Numbered from the stretch's first letter, positions 1 to 4,220 are shown. The stretch: 5,051 nt of DNA from Candidatus Methanophagales archaeon (GCA_003601795.1 PIXU01000012.1:1-5051); one strand, 5' to 3'. Notes: a model not told the origin generated them from the sequence alone. Made by a program: numbers and translations.

Positions 1-153
1 CTGATAAGACCGTACGTACGCAAAGAACTGATACATTCCGACAGTAAAAGAACAAATCTTCTGAAAGAATTCATAGACTTGCTTGAAGATGGATACTCAG
101 TTGAAAGCTGGCTTTCAAAACTCAAGTTTTCCAACCCCATAATGACGCCATAG
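1..153 (+). CDS. C-terminal end of an unrecognised protein (partial at window start)
   Basis: Frame 1 is open from the first base to a TAG at 151-153 and gives 50 residues, with the start lying outside the window. The peptide is basic then amphipathic, with a leucine/acid-rich helix-like stretch (LLKEFIDLLEDG) and a final SWLSKLKFSNPIMTP. I do not recognise the family and assign no function. It is the only plus-strand coding sequence in the left half. Its stop codon lies exactly where homology to a sugar-epimerase fragment (154-219, opposite strand) begins, so the true C-terminus may have been lost and the present end created at the junction. The reading frame is likely real because it lacks stops in AT-rich DNA and its composition is protein-like, but 50 residues is weak support. 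Confidence 0.45.
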   Translation: MIRPYVRKELIHSDSKRTNLLKEFIDLLEDGYSVESWLSKLKFSNPIMTP

Positions 154-219
154 ATTTAATTCCCACTTCATTACCCGTGAGTCCATTCACCATATTCGCC
201 ATATCTATAACCCTGTGCT
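154..219 (-). pseudogene. 22-residue internal fragment of an NAD-dependent sugar epimerase (copy 1)
   Basis: Read on the minus strand this gives HRVIDMANMVNGLTGNEVGI plus a final K. It matches residues KVIDMANMVNELVGNEAGIK of the epimerase copy at 2194-2540 and the equivalent part of the copy at 1099-1642. Similarity stops sharply on both sides. On the left it ends at the TAG stop of the plus-strand partial gene. On the right it ends after the GKEH-equivalent codons, where unrelated sequence leading to the antitoxin gene begins. It is only an internal slice of the C-terminal substrate-binding half, with no start, cofactor site or catalytic residues, so it cannot be functional. Its value is as a marker that the same gene family once occupied this site. 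Confidence 0.8.
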
Positions 220-252
220 GTTTAGCGGGTCTTTGACAACTATACGAACCCA

Positions 253-726
253 TCATCCAATTTCCAGGATTATTCTTTTACCCATGCACCAAATCCTGGT
301 TCTTTTCTTCTCATTGACATCTAAACTTTTCACAATTTCGACTGGGATTCTCACAAAATATCCTTCTTTATCTTTATACCCTTCGGTGTCTCTTTCGATT
401 TCTTTCCCGCCTCTTTTCCCCAGTAGCCCAACCAAAATCTCCGACAATCTTTTAGCCTCCGCAGACCCTAACCTCGACTTCTTACACCTCGGACAGTAAT
501 ACTCTTTGGCGTGAATCGTTATCTCCTCGCCCGGCACATCAATATCCCGCTTTCTCTCTATCATCCTCTCACCACACCGGATGCAAATATCCTCCTCCTC
601 AGGTTCTGGTTTGTACTCCAATTCGACTTCTTCTCCCTTTTCCAGGATTTCCGCGGTGTCAAACCCGTCCCAAAAAGCCGCTTCTTCTTCATCCGACTTG
701 AACTTTGGTAACTTCATTTCTGACAT
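253..726 (-). CDS. Multidomain antitoxin: CopG/BrnA-like N-terminus, YgiT-type zinc finger, AbrB/SpoVT-like C-terminus
   Basis: A 157-residue acidic protein, probably the antitoxin for the BrnT-like toxin just upstream (736-1005). Residues 5-25 (LPKFKSDEEEAAFWDGFDTA) resemble the N-terminal signature of CopG-family antitoxins paired with BrnT toxins. Residues 48-81 hold two cysteine pairs, C48xxC51 and C78xxC81, spaced as in the YgiT/MqsA-type zinc finger of other antitoxins. Residues 121-157 (YFVRIPVEIVKSL, then RIILEIG) look like an AbrB/SpoVT swapped-hairpin DNA-binding strand pattern. The expected role is to neutralise the toxin and bind the operon's own promoter. Toxin-first order with a nine-base gap fits BrnTA organisation. 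I chose ATG at 724-726; M4 is an alternative, and neither has a clear ribosome binding site. Domain calls are by eye. The three-part fusion is the odd feature. Confidence 0.8.
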   Translation of the reverse strand: MSEMKLPKFKSDEEEAAFWDGFDTAEILEKGEEVELEYKPEPEEEDICIRCGERMIERKRDIDVPGEEITIHAKEYYCPRCKKSRLGSAEAKRLSEILVGLLGKRGGKEIERDTEGYKDKEGYFVRIPVEIVKSLDVNEKKRTRIWCMGKRIILEIG

Positions 727-735
727 TTTATTTAT

Positions 736-1005
736 CTATTTCTTTTTCTTTTTCTTTTTATATATCTTTTTCTCGCTTTCACTCATATCACGAGCTGTGA
801 TCGGTCTGAAATTATCTCCCGTTTTCTCGAGTACGATAAAGATATATCTTCTTGCTTCTGTCTCACCGAATATGAGATATCTATCCTTTACTTTTCGTGC
901 AATATGCTTACCAGAACATACATCTTCTACATCTTTCACTGTGATCCCGTGGCGAGCAACATGGAAAACGTTGCGTTTATCCCAATTTAATCTTTTAATC
1001 CTCAC
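736..1005 (-). CDS. brnT: BrnT-like (DUF497) ribonuclease toxin
   Basis: An 89-residue basic protein matching the BrnT/DUF497 pattern. It has NWDKRNVFHVARHGITVKDV at residues 7-26 (family: W.DK...N..KHGV), a central strand YLIFGET and RRYIFIVL, and the C-terminal signature RPITARDMSESEKKIY at residues 67-82 (family: R.ISAR.....E...Y). BrnT toxins have a RelE-like fold and cleave RNA to arrest growth; that role is inferred here. Start is GTG at 1003-1005 with GGTG about seven bases upstream on the minus strand. A TATA-like TTTAAA (1032-1037) lies about 30 bases upstream, so a short leader is possible. The protein ends in seven lysines encoded by an AAAAAG hexamer repeat, which is unusual. The antitoxin follows nine bases downstream. 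Confidence 0.85.
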   Translation of the reverse strand: MRIKRLNWDKRNVFHVARHGITVKDVEDVCSGKHIARKVKDRYLIFGETEARRYIFIVLEKTGDNFRPITARDMSESEKKIYKKKKKKK

Positions 1006-1042
1006 GTTACTGCACCAATACCTTGCACAAGTTTAAATCCCT

Positions 1043-1102
1043 TCATTCTTCCACCAACCCTCTTCTCAAAAGTTCTTCATACGCCTTCTCAAACTTATTT
1101 AA
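1043..1102 (-). other. Possible short C-terminal gene remnant upstream of the BrnT module
   Basis: On the minus strand a frame ending in TGA at 1043-1045 reads NKFEKAYEELLRRGLVEE, a charged amphipathic helix typical of small-protein C-termini. It starts inside or beside the TAA stop of the epimerase pseudogene (1099-1101) in another frame, and I see no start codon of its own. It may be the tail of a lost gene or coincidence. A 14-codon ATG frame then overlaps the BrnT start. Nothing else is recognisable between 1006 and 1098. Confidence 0.25.
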
Positions 1103-1642
1103 AATTCCGCATTTTTATCTATATCTTCCCAATTATCAACAAACCACTCGCGTACTTTCTTCAAACCATCCTCGAATCCCATCTGTGGCTTGTAATCCAA
1201 TAACTCCTTCGCCTTCTCGATTGACGATAGTAATCTTGTCTTCACATCCCAATCCCTTCTCTCTACATATTTAATCACCGCTTCTGCGAAGCTTGCGCAG
1301 CGTTTTTGGATTAAACCTTTTTTAAGGGTTTGATGATTAAACTTTCTTAAAGTTTGACCGGTGAGCTCATTCACCATATATATTTGCCATATCTATAACC
1401 CTGTGTTCCTTACCGGAGCCGAGATTTATAGCTTCTCCAACTGCTTCTTCTCTTATTCCCATTGCCAACACTCCATCTATTATATCATCCACATACGTCC
1501 AATCCCTGGTTTCTGTTCCATCCCCAGTTATGGGTAATGGTTGCTTATTCATCACCCAGTAAAAGAAGTTCGGAATCACATTTCTATATTTACCCGGCAC
1601 CTCACCCGGACCAAAAACGTTGAAAAATTCATACAATTTCAA
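1099..1642 (-). pseudogene. NAD-dependent sugar epimerase, C-terminal half, frameshifted (copy 2)
   Basis: Two overlapping minus-strand frames (1367-1642 and 1099-1377) together make the C-terminal half of an extended SDR epimerase of the UDP-glucose/UDP-GlcNAc 4-epimerase type. The upstream frame carries FFNVFGPGEVPGKYRNVIP, then ITGDGTETRDWTYVDDIIDG, a classic epimerase stretch, and the INLGSGKEH loop. The downstream frame carries IKYVERRDWDVKTRLLSSIE and the normal end DKNAEF. The NAD-binding glycine motif and the YxxxK catalytic site are absent, so only about half of a 310-330 residue protein remains. Two lesions are visible by comparison with copies 1 and 3: a 4-base AT-repeat expansion (1376-1383) that shifts frame, and a 69-bp palindromic in-frame insertion (about 1285-1357). 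The upstream edge abuts the DUF2283 stop codon. TTG at 1640-1642 is only the frame's first start-like codon. Confidence 0.85.
1285..1357. repeat. Palindromic insertion element, about 69 bp net, inside epimerase copy 2
   Basis: Compared with copies 1 and 3, copy 2 carries 69 extra bases between its VNELTG and VIKYVERRD codons. The extra DNA contains three inverted repeats in a row: TGCGAAGCTTGCGCA (1285-1299, near-perfect), AAACC...GGTTT (1313-1331) and AAACTTT-CTT-AAAGTTT (1339-1355, perfect 7-bp arms). The last two share a GATTAAAC...GTTTGA frame, as if one hairpin unit had been duplicated. Its length is a multiple of three and it has no stop in the host frame, adding 23 residues. It resembles in style the palindromic elements known to insert in frame in other prokaryotes, but I recognise no named family. 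Confidence 0.7.
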
Positions 1643-1844
1643 CTATCCTCCTTTCCGGAGCTTTAAGGATTTCAGTTAAAAACCAGCCAAGTAATTTGCT
1701 GGCATTCAGTATCTCTACCTCAACTATTTTCCCTTTTTCGTCGTAATTCACTATTATCTGTCCGTGTTCTTCCGCGTGATGTATCTGTCTATCTTCCAAT
1801 AGCATATCCAATGTGTCCCCTTCCCTATCATACCTGACCCTCAT
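1629..1844 (-). CDS. DUF2283 protein, probable partner/antitoxin of DUF4258
   Basis: A 71-residue protein with the DUF2283 pattern: VRYDREGDTLDMLL at residues 3-16 (family: YD.E.D.L.I.L), GQIIVNYDEKGKIVEVEILN at residues 28-47, then ASKLL. The typical family core is a short beta-meander ending in EIL.AS. The ATG at 1842-1844 overlaps the TGA of the preceding DUF4258 gene (ATGA), and a strong AAAGGAGGAG site (1851-1860) lies six bases upstream, so translation is coupled. DUF2283 genes are often found beside DUF4258 genes in archaea and bacteria and are suspected toxin-antitoxin pairs; which partner neutralises is not established from sequence. The stop at 1629-1631 sits exactly at the start of the epimerase remnant, so the last few residues (ERRIVEIV) may be natural or junction-derived. 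Confidence 0.8.
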   Translation of the reverse strand: MRVRYDREGDTLDMLLEDRQIHHAEEHGQIIVNYDEKGKIVEVEILNASKLLGWFLTEILKAPERRIVEIV

Positions 1845-2155
1845 TCATATCTCCTCCTTTCGCCGGGATATACAGTAACTACCATAATTTCCTCCTCATT
1901 TTCTTCATATACTATCCTTAATATTAAATCTTCGCTTAATAAACCCTGTGCTATCTTTCGTCCATAGTATCCATTAACAACTTTTTCAGGTTTTTCAATG
2001 ACCTTCCAAACCCTCTCCTTGGTAACCCCTATCTTCACAAGGCGTTTGAGCTTATCTTCCGCATGCAAGGTAAACTCAACCTTTTTCTTTTTATCCTTCA
2101 TTTCTACTTTCTTTGCTTCTTCTCCATCAAACACTCTCCTCATCCAAGTGGTCAT
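1841..2155 (-). CDS. DUF4258 protein, probable toxin of a DUF4258/DUF2283 pair
   Basis: A 104-residue basic protein. The DUF4258 core runs from about residue 28: FTLHAEDKLKRLVKIGVTKE (family: H...R...R.I....V), then VIEKPEKVVNGYYGRKIAQG and a terminal strand pair LILRIVYEE and EIMVVTVYPGERRRYE. DUF4258 proteins are small RelE/BrnT-like proteins presumed to act on RNA, with activity inferred only. Two starts are possible: ATG at 2153-2155, as given, or ATG at 2099-2101, which begins right before the conserved core. The extra 18 residues (MTTWMRRVFDGEEAKK...) are also encoded at 3236-3290, away from any DUF4258 core, so they may be a leader or foreign segment and the shorter protein is quite plausible. 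A TATA-like TTTTAAATA near 2190-2198 lies 35-40 bases upstream. The gene overlaps DUF2283 by four bases. Confidence 0.75.
   Translation of the reverse strand: MTTWMRRVFDGEEAKKVEMKDKKKKVEFTLHAEDKLKRLVKIGVTKERVWKVIEKPEKVVNGYYGRKIAQGLLSEDLILRIVYEENEEEIMVVTVYPGERRRYE
1851..1860 (-). promoter_or_regulatory. Strong ribosome binding site for the DUF2283 gene
   Basis: The minus strand reads AAAGGAGGAG six bases before the ATG at 1844, inside the last codons of the DUF4258 gene. It fixes the DUF2283 start and supports coupled translation through the ATGA overlap. Confidence 0.75.
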
Positions 2156-2165
2156 AGATCAGAAT
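2112..2165. repeat. Shared segment of about 54 bp, copy A (other copy 3236-3290)
   Basis: This stretch matches 3236-3290 at about 40 of 45 aligned positions, plus a weaker edge. On the minus strand one frame gives MTTWMRRVFDGEEAK; another gives YDHLDEESV followed by TGA. The matching copy gives MTTWMRGMFDGEEAK or YDYLDEGDV and TGA. Each copy lies just upstream of a toxin-antitoxin-like module (DUF4258/DUF2283 here, RelBE there). It is either the old 5' end of a duplicated DUF4258 gene or the tail of a lost gene. Confidence 0.7.
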
Positions 2166-2193
2166 CGAAACCCATCCCTGACTCCAATGGTAT

Positions 2194-2553
2194 TTAAAAC
2201 TCCGCATTTTTTTCAATATTCTCCCAGCTCTCAGTGAACCAAGTATGCACGCTCTTTAATCCATCCTCGAATTCCATCTGCGGCTCGTAATCCAAAAGCT
2301 TCTTTGCCTTCTTAATAGATGATAATAATCTTGTCTTAACATCCCAATCCCTTCTCTCAACGTATTTGATCCCTGCTTCATTACCCACGAGCTCGTTCAC
2401 CATATTCGCCATATCTATAACCTTGTGCTCCTTACCGGAGCCGAGATTTATAGCTTCTCCAACGGCTTCTTCTTTTATCCCCATTGCTAACAATCCATCT
2501 ATTATGTCATCCACATAAGTCCAATCCCTCGTTTCTGTTCCTTTTTTAACCAC
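2194..2553 (-). pseudogene. NAD-dependent sugar epimerase, C-terminal third (copy 3)
   Basis: An open 119-codon frame whose epimerase homology runs from GTETRDWTYVDDIIDG through AINLGSGKEHKVIDMANMVN and IKYVERRDWDVKTRLLSSIK to the normal C-terminus EKNAEF. It is closely related to copy 2 and lacks copy 2's frameshift and palindromic insertion, so it serves as the reference. The N-terminal two thirds, with the NAD-binding and YxxxK catalytic parts, are missing. Homology stops near 2540, where the ACAGATT repeat block begins, and the GTG at 2551-2553 lies in that repeat, so the first four residues are not epimerase. On the far side of the repeat is the N-terminus of a UDP-sugar dehydrogenase, consistent with a deletion that removed the rest of a dehydrogenase-epimerase operon. 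It is probably not functional. Confidence 0.8.
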
Positions 2554-2666
2554 AGATTACACAGATTTTCACAGATTACTAATTTATTTTTCCCCATCGC
2601 AAAAGCCTCAGCTAACGACAAGCCTACGTAGCCTAAACCAAGGGTGCAAACGGTTTTGTTTTTCAT
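2502..2666 (-). pseudogene. N-terminal fragment of a UDP-sugar dehydrogenase running into repeat and out-of-frame epimerase
   Basis: ATG at 2664-2666 starts a 54-codon frame beginning MKNKTVCTLGLGYVGLSLAE, the GxGYVGL NAD-binding loop of UDP-glucose/GDP-mannose dehydrogenases. It is paralogous to the gene at 3377-4126 (VVCIVGSGYVGLPLAKAF). True homology ends around residue 23, near 2600. The frame then crosses the ACAGATT repeat (residues about 29-39) and enters the epimerase remnant in the wrong frame, stopping at TAA 2502-2504. Only the first beta-alpha unit of a protein of about 430 residues survives, so it is dead. It still has a good AGGTGAGGAA ribosome binding site that contains the RelE stop codon, so it may be translated as a short chimeric peptide. 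Confidence 0.75.
2549..2579. repeat. Triple ACAGATT repeat at a gene breakpoint
   Basis: The plus strand holds ACAGATT at 2552-2558, 2561-2567 and 2571-2577, separated by two and three bases. It sits exactly between the epimerase remnant, which ends near 2540, and the dehydrogenase N-terminal remnant. A related CTGATTTACGCTGATTT motif occurs at 3307-3324, near another breakpoint. From memory, similar ACAGATT-type dispersed repeats occur in many prokaryotic genomes. Confidence 0.65.
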
Positions 2667-2669
2667 TGA

Positions 2670-2679
2670 TTCCTCACCT
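2670..2679 (-). promoter_or_regulatory. Ribosome binding site of the dehydrogenase fragment, containing the relE stop codon
   Basis: The minus strand reads AGGTGAGGAA three bases before the ATG at 2666. The same AGGTGAGGAA precedes the paralogous dehydrogenase at 4127-4136. The TGA in this element (2674-2676) is also the stop of relE, so the RelBE module joins the dehydrogenase gene exactly at its ribosome binding site. Confidence 0.7.
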
Positions 2680-2919
2680 ATAAACTCCTTTTCTATGCTC
2701 GAACTTATGTAAAATTATCAAATCCTCTCTGAATTCATATAATATCCTAAAAGGAGGAATTTGAATGCTTCTAAGCCCAAAAAGGTCGTATCTCAATGGC
2801 TTTCCAATCTCTGGATTATCCTTTATCTTTTGAACGGCCTTCTTTATTCTACCTTGAATCTTCTTGTCCTTCACTTTCCTCACGTCTGTTTTGAACTCTT
2901 CTGTATAGATTACTTTCAT
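2674..2919 (-). CDS. relE: RelE/ParE-family toxin
   Basis: An 81-residue basic protein with the RelE/ParE-superfamily layout. It starts with strand KVIYTEEFKTDVRKVKDKKI, followed by a helix KKAVQKIKDNPEIGKPLRYD and the core LFGLRSIQIPPFRILYEF (R50, R58), and ends with LIILHKFEHRKGVYR (H75, R76, Y80), the usual C-terminal strand and tail. RelE toxins cleave mRNA on the ribosome; ParE relatives inhibit gyrase, and the archaeal type here is more RelE-like. Activity is inferred. The ATG (2917-2919) overlaps the antitoxin's TGA by four bases, so the pair is translationally coupled. Length and both ends look complete, so the toxin is probably intact. Its stop codon falls within the ribosome binding site of the downstream dehydrogenase fragment. 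Confidence 0.85.
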   Translation of the reverse strand: MKVIYTEEFKTDVRKVKDKKIQGRIKKAVQKIKDNPEIGKPLRYDLFGLRSIQIPPFRILYEFREDLIILHKFEHRKGVYR

Positions 2920-3140
2920 TTCCAGATTTCATCGAAATCATCAACATTCTTCAATTCGTAGACCCTGCCCTCTTCAACGTCTTTCTTAGACCTTTTCAGC
3001 CCTGCCATTAACGCCCTGTCATTCATTATTTCAATCGTTTCAATCACATCCTCGAGTTCCTCTTTCAATTTGACTAATGTATTAAAAGCATCTGGGCTTA
3101 TGGTTAACCCCCCTTTCATTATTGTTTTTGTTTCTGCCAT
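2916..3140 (-). CDS. relB: RelB-like antitoxin partner of RelE
   Basis: A 74-residue acidic protein. The N-terminus (TKTIMKGGLTISPDAFNTLV) could form a dimerising or DNA-binding strand-helix. A long helix follows (KLKEELEDVIETIEIMND), then the usual archaeal antitoxin toxin-wrapping tail: ALMAGLKRSKKDVEEGRVYE at residues 43-62. That last pattern (..GL.....D...GRV..L) is common in antitoxins beside RelE genes. It should bind and silence RelE and repress its own promoter. ATG at 3138-3140 is preceded by AGGTGATG with good spacing and by a TATA-like box around 3171-3186, so this module has its own promoter. The stop overlaps the relE start. The exact antitoxin subfamily (RelB versus Phd-like) is uncertain by eye. 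Confidence 0.8.
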   Translation of the reverse strand: MAETKTIMKGGLTISPDAFNTLVKLKEELEDVIETIEIMNDRALMAGLKRSKKDVEEGRVYELKNVDDFDEIWK

Positions 3141-3143
3141 TTT

Positions 3144-3186
3144 TCATCACCTGTTATAATTCTAAATTTGGATATATAAATATACC
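3144..3186 (-). promoter_or_regulatory. Promoter and ribosome binding site of the RelBE module
   Basis: The minus strand has an archaeal TATA-like stretch GTATATTTATATATC (3171-3186), about 25 bases before a likely transcript start near 3150-3155, then AGGTGATG (3145-3152) just before the ATG. It contains no obvious palindromic operator. The module can be transcribed independently of the dehydrogenase upstream. Confidence 0.55.
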
Positions 3187-3235
3187 TTGTACTACTCGAT
3201 ATATATCAAACTCTTTATAATAAAACCCGTTCCCT

Positions 3236-3290
3236 TTTGCTTCTTCTCCATCAAACATCCCCCTCATCCAGGTAGTCATAAAACAGGAAT
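3236..3290. repeat. Shared segment of about 54 bp, copy B (other copy 2112-2165)
   Basis: This is a near-copy of 2112-2165. The minus strand reads MTTWMRGMFDGEEAK, or YDYLDEGDV then TGA in the alternative frame. Unlike copy A it leads into no DUF4258 core; the similarity ends near 3236 and the RelBE promoter region follows. No intact gene is seen in the stretch from 3141 to 3460, which holds the RelBE promoter, this segment, an ACTGATTTACGCTGATTT motif (3305-3322), a hydrophobic frame and the tandem repeat. Confidence 0.65.
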
Positions 3291-3310
3291 AATATTTTTT
3301 AAGACACTGA

Positions 3311-3421
3311 TTTACGCTGATTTTTTCTCTTTTTGTTGGACTGGCAGGCCTATTTTTAGCGGCATTGCTCGTTTCATCATATTTTTTGGTAAAGGTTTTT
3401 GCTTGCAAAAAAGTAGCGTAA
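3311..3421 (+). other. Short hydrophobic plus-strand frame, possible transmembrane-tail remnant
   Basis: Between a TGA (3308-3310) and a TAA (3419-3421) the plus strand reads 36 codons including GLAGLFLAALLVSSYFLVKV followed by FACKKVA. This looks like a single membrane-spanning helix with a short basic tail, as at the C-terminus of a surface protein. There is no start codon or upstream domain, and part of it is the tandem repeat, so it may be chance in T-rich DNA. Confidence 0.2.
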
Positions 3422-4126
3422 GTATTTTTTAGTAAAGGTTTTTGCTTGCAAAAAAGTTTTATCCAAACCCATCTTATGGGATATAAGGGTTAATTCGTTC
3501 ATTAATGCGATGTTCAAATCTCGCTGGATGTTCTCTATTACCTTTGCAGCCTCGGCTGTTCGTATGTCTTTGGCTTTATAGACATTGGTGATCAAGCCAT
3601 AAAGTTCAGCTAATATTTCTGTTGTTTCTTCATCCATCCCAGCCACTATCTTCGTTATCTTTTCCAGAGTATGTGCTTCATCACCCGGATTTATTCGCTC
3701 CGGGGAGTAGCCAATCTTGAAATCCGCACCGCATTTCAGTCCTGATTTTTCCTCCACGATTGGCTTCACAATCTCTTCCATCACTCCTGGATAGACGGTA
3801 GACTCCAGAACCACGATAGCGCCTTTCTTGAGATTCCTGCCCGCGATCTCTGCTGCTGATTTTACATAGCTCAAATCAGGCTCTTTTGATTTTGTCACCG
3901 GTGTGGGAACGCAGATAATCACAAAATCAGATTCTTCTATCTTCGATGGATCTGAAGTGAATTCTATGTTGTCGTTGGTGTTATTGTTGTTACCTAAATT
4001 TCTTATCTTTTCTTCGTCTATATCGAATCCTATCACTTTCAAATGCTTGGAGAAAGCCTTTGCTAAAGGTAAGCCCACGTAGCCTGAGCCGACTATACAA
4101 ACAACTGCTTTCCCTTTCTTTATCAT
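3377..4126 (-). CDS. UDP-sugar (UDP-GlcNAc/ManNAc-type) 6-dehydrogenase, C-terminally truncated
   Basis: A 249-codon frame of the UDP-glucose/GDP-mannose dehydrogenase family, closest in feel to WbpO/TviB/WecC enzymes that oxidise UDP-HexNAc to the uronic acid. Visible are the NAD-binding loop VGSGYVGLPLAKAF (12-25), the acidic turn IGFDIDEEK (32-40), VIICVPTPV (69-77), LESTVYPGV (107-115), GYSPERINPGD (139-149) and TAEAAKVIENIQRDLNIALM (190-209). Homology ends at HKMGLD (217-222, about 3461). The last 27 residues come from the tandem repeat. A complete enzyme is about 420-440 residues; the catalytic GGHCI cysteine loop and the substrate domain are missing, so this product should be inactive. 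The ATG (4124-4126) has a strong AGGTGAGGAA site and its own TATA box. It would once have preceded the epimerase. Confidence 0.85.
   Translation of the reverse strand: MIKKGKAVVCIVGSGYVGLPLAKAFSKHLKVIGFDIDEEKIRNLGNNNNTNDNIEFTSDPSKIEESDFVIICVPTPVTKSKEPDLSYVKSAAEIAGRNLKKGAIVVLESTVYPGVMEEIVKPIVEEKSGLKCGADFKIGYSPERINPGDEAHTLEKITKIVAGMDEETTEILAELYGLITNVYKAKDIRTAEAAKVIENIQRDLNIALMNELTLISHKMGLDKTFLQAKTFTKKYLRYFFASKNLYQKI
3380..3457. repeat. 35-bp tandem direct repeat, two copies (3380-3414 and 3423-3457)
   Basis: The two copies are identical except for one base (3388 G versus 3431 A) and are separated by eight bases, a 43-bp period. Each contains the palindrome TTTTTGC-TT-GCAAAAA. The pair sits at the point where dehydrogenase homology ends (about 3460) and supplies the foreign tail of that reading frame. 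With two copies and an 8-bp gap it is not a CRISPR array. It could be a dispersed mobile or palindromic repeat. Confidence 0.85.
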
Positions 4127-4136
4127 TTCCTCACCT
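4127..4136 (-). promoter_or_regulatory. Ribosome binding site of the truncated dehydrogenase
   Basis: The minus strand reads AGGTGAGGAA directly before the ATG at 4126. It is identical to the site before the dehydrogenase fragment at 2666, supporting paralogy of the two 5' ends. Confidence 0.65.
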
Positions 4137-4186
4137 AATTTTTTCTACCTTTACTGGGGGGGATGTTCATTTCTTACTTAGAGCTG

Positions 4187-4199
4187 CATATAATAAAAA
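4187..4199 (-). promoter_or_regulatory. TATA-like promoter of the truncated dehydrogenase
   Basis: The minus strand reads TTTTTATTATATG about 60-70 bases before the ATG, leaving a leader of about 35-40 bases that ends in the ribosome binding site. It lies in the divergent intergenic region 4127-4253, shared with the plus-strand VapBC promoter. Confidence 0.45.
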
Positions 4200-4220
4200 A
4201 ATTACAAACCCAAAACATTT

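Noticed and set aside
215..499. Plus-strand 94-codon frame over the antitoxin 3' half
   Set aside because: Low-complexity S/P/L/F composition, no ribosome binding site, and antisense to the zinc-finger and AbrB-like domains.
581..1036. Long plus-strand open frame opposite the BrnT module
   Set aside because: It is an antisense shadow: serine- and phenylalanine-rich, and it spans two well-supported minus-strand genes with clear family motifs.
3154..3408. 84-codon minus-strand frame as a gene
   Set aside because: It is a chance join of the 35-bp repeat, unrelated DNA, the shared 54-bp segment and the RelBE promoter region, with no coherent domain.
3380..3457. Possible CRISPR array from two 35-bp direct repeats
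   Set aside because: Only two copies with an 8-bp gap, no spacers of usual length and no cas genes nearby.
4147..4165. G7 run in the dehydrogenase leader as a G-quadruplex or riboswitch
   Set aside because: A single G run only; no further G tracts or conserved stems nearby.
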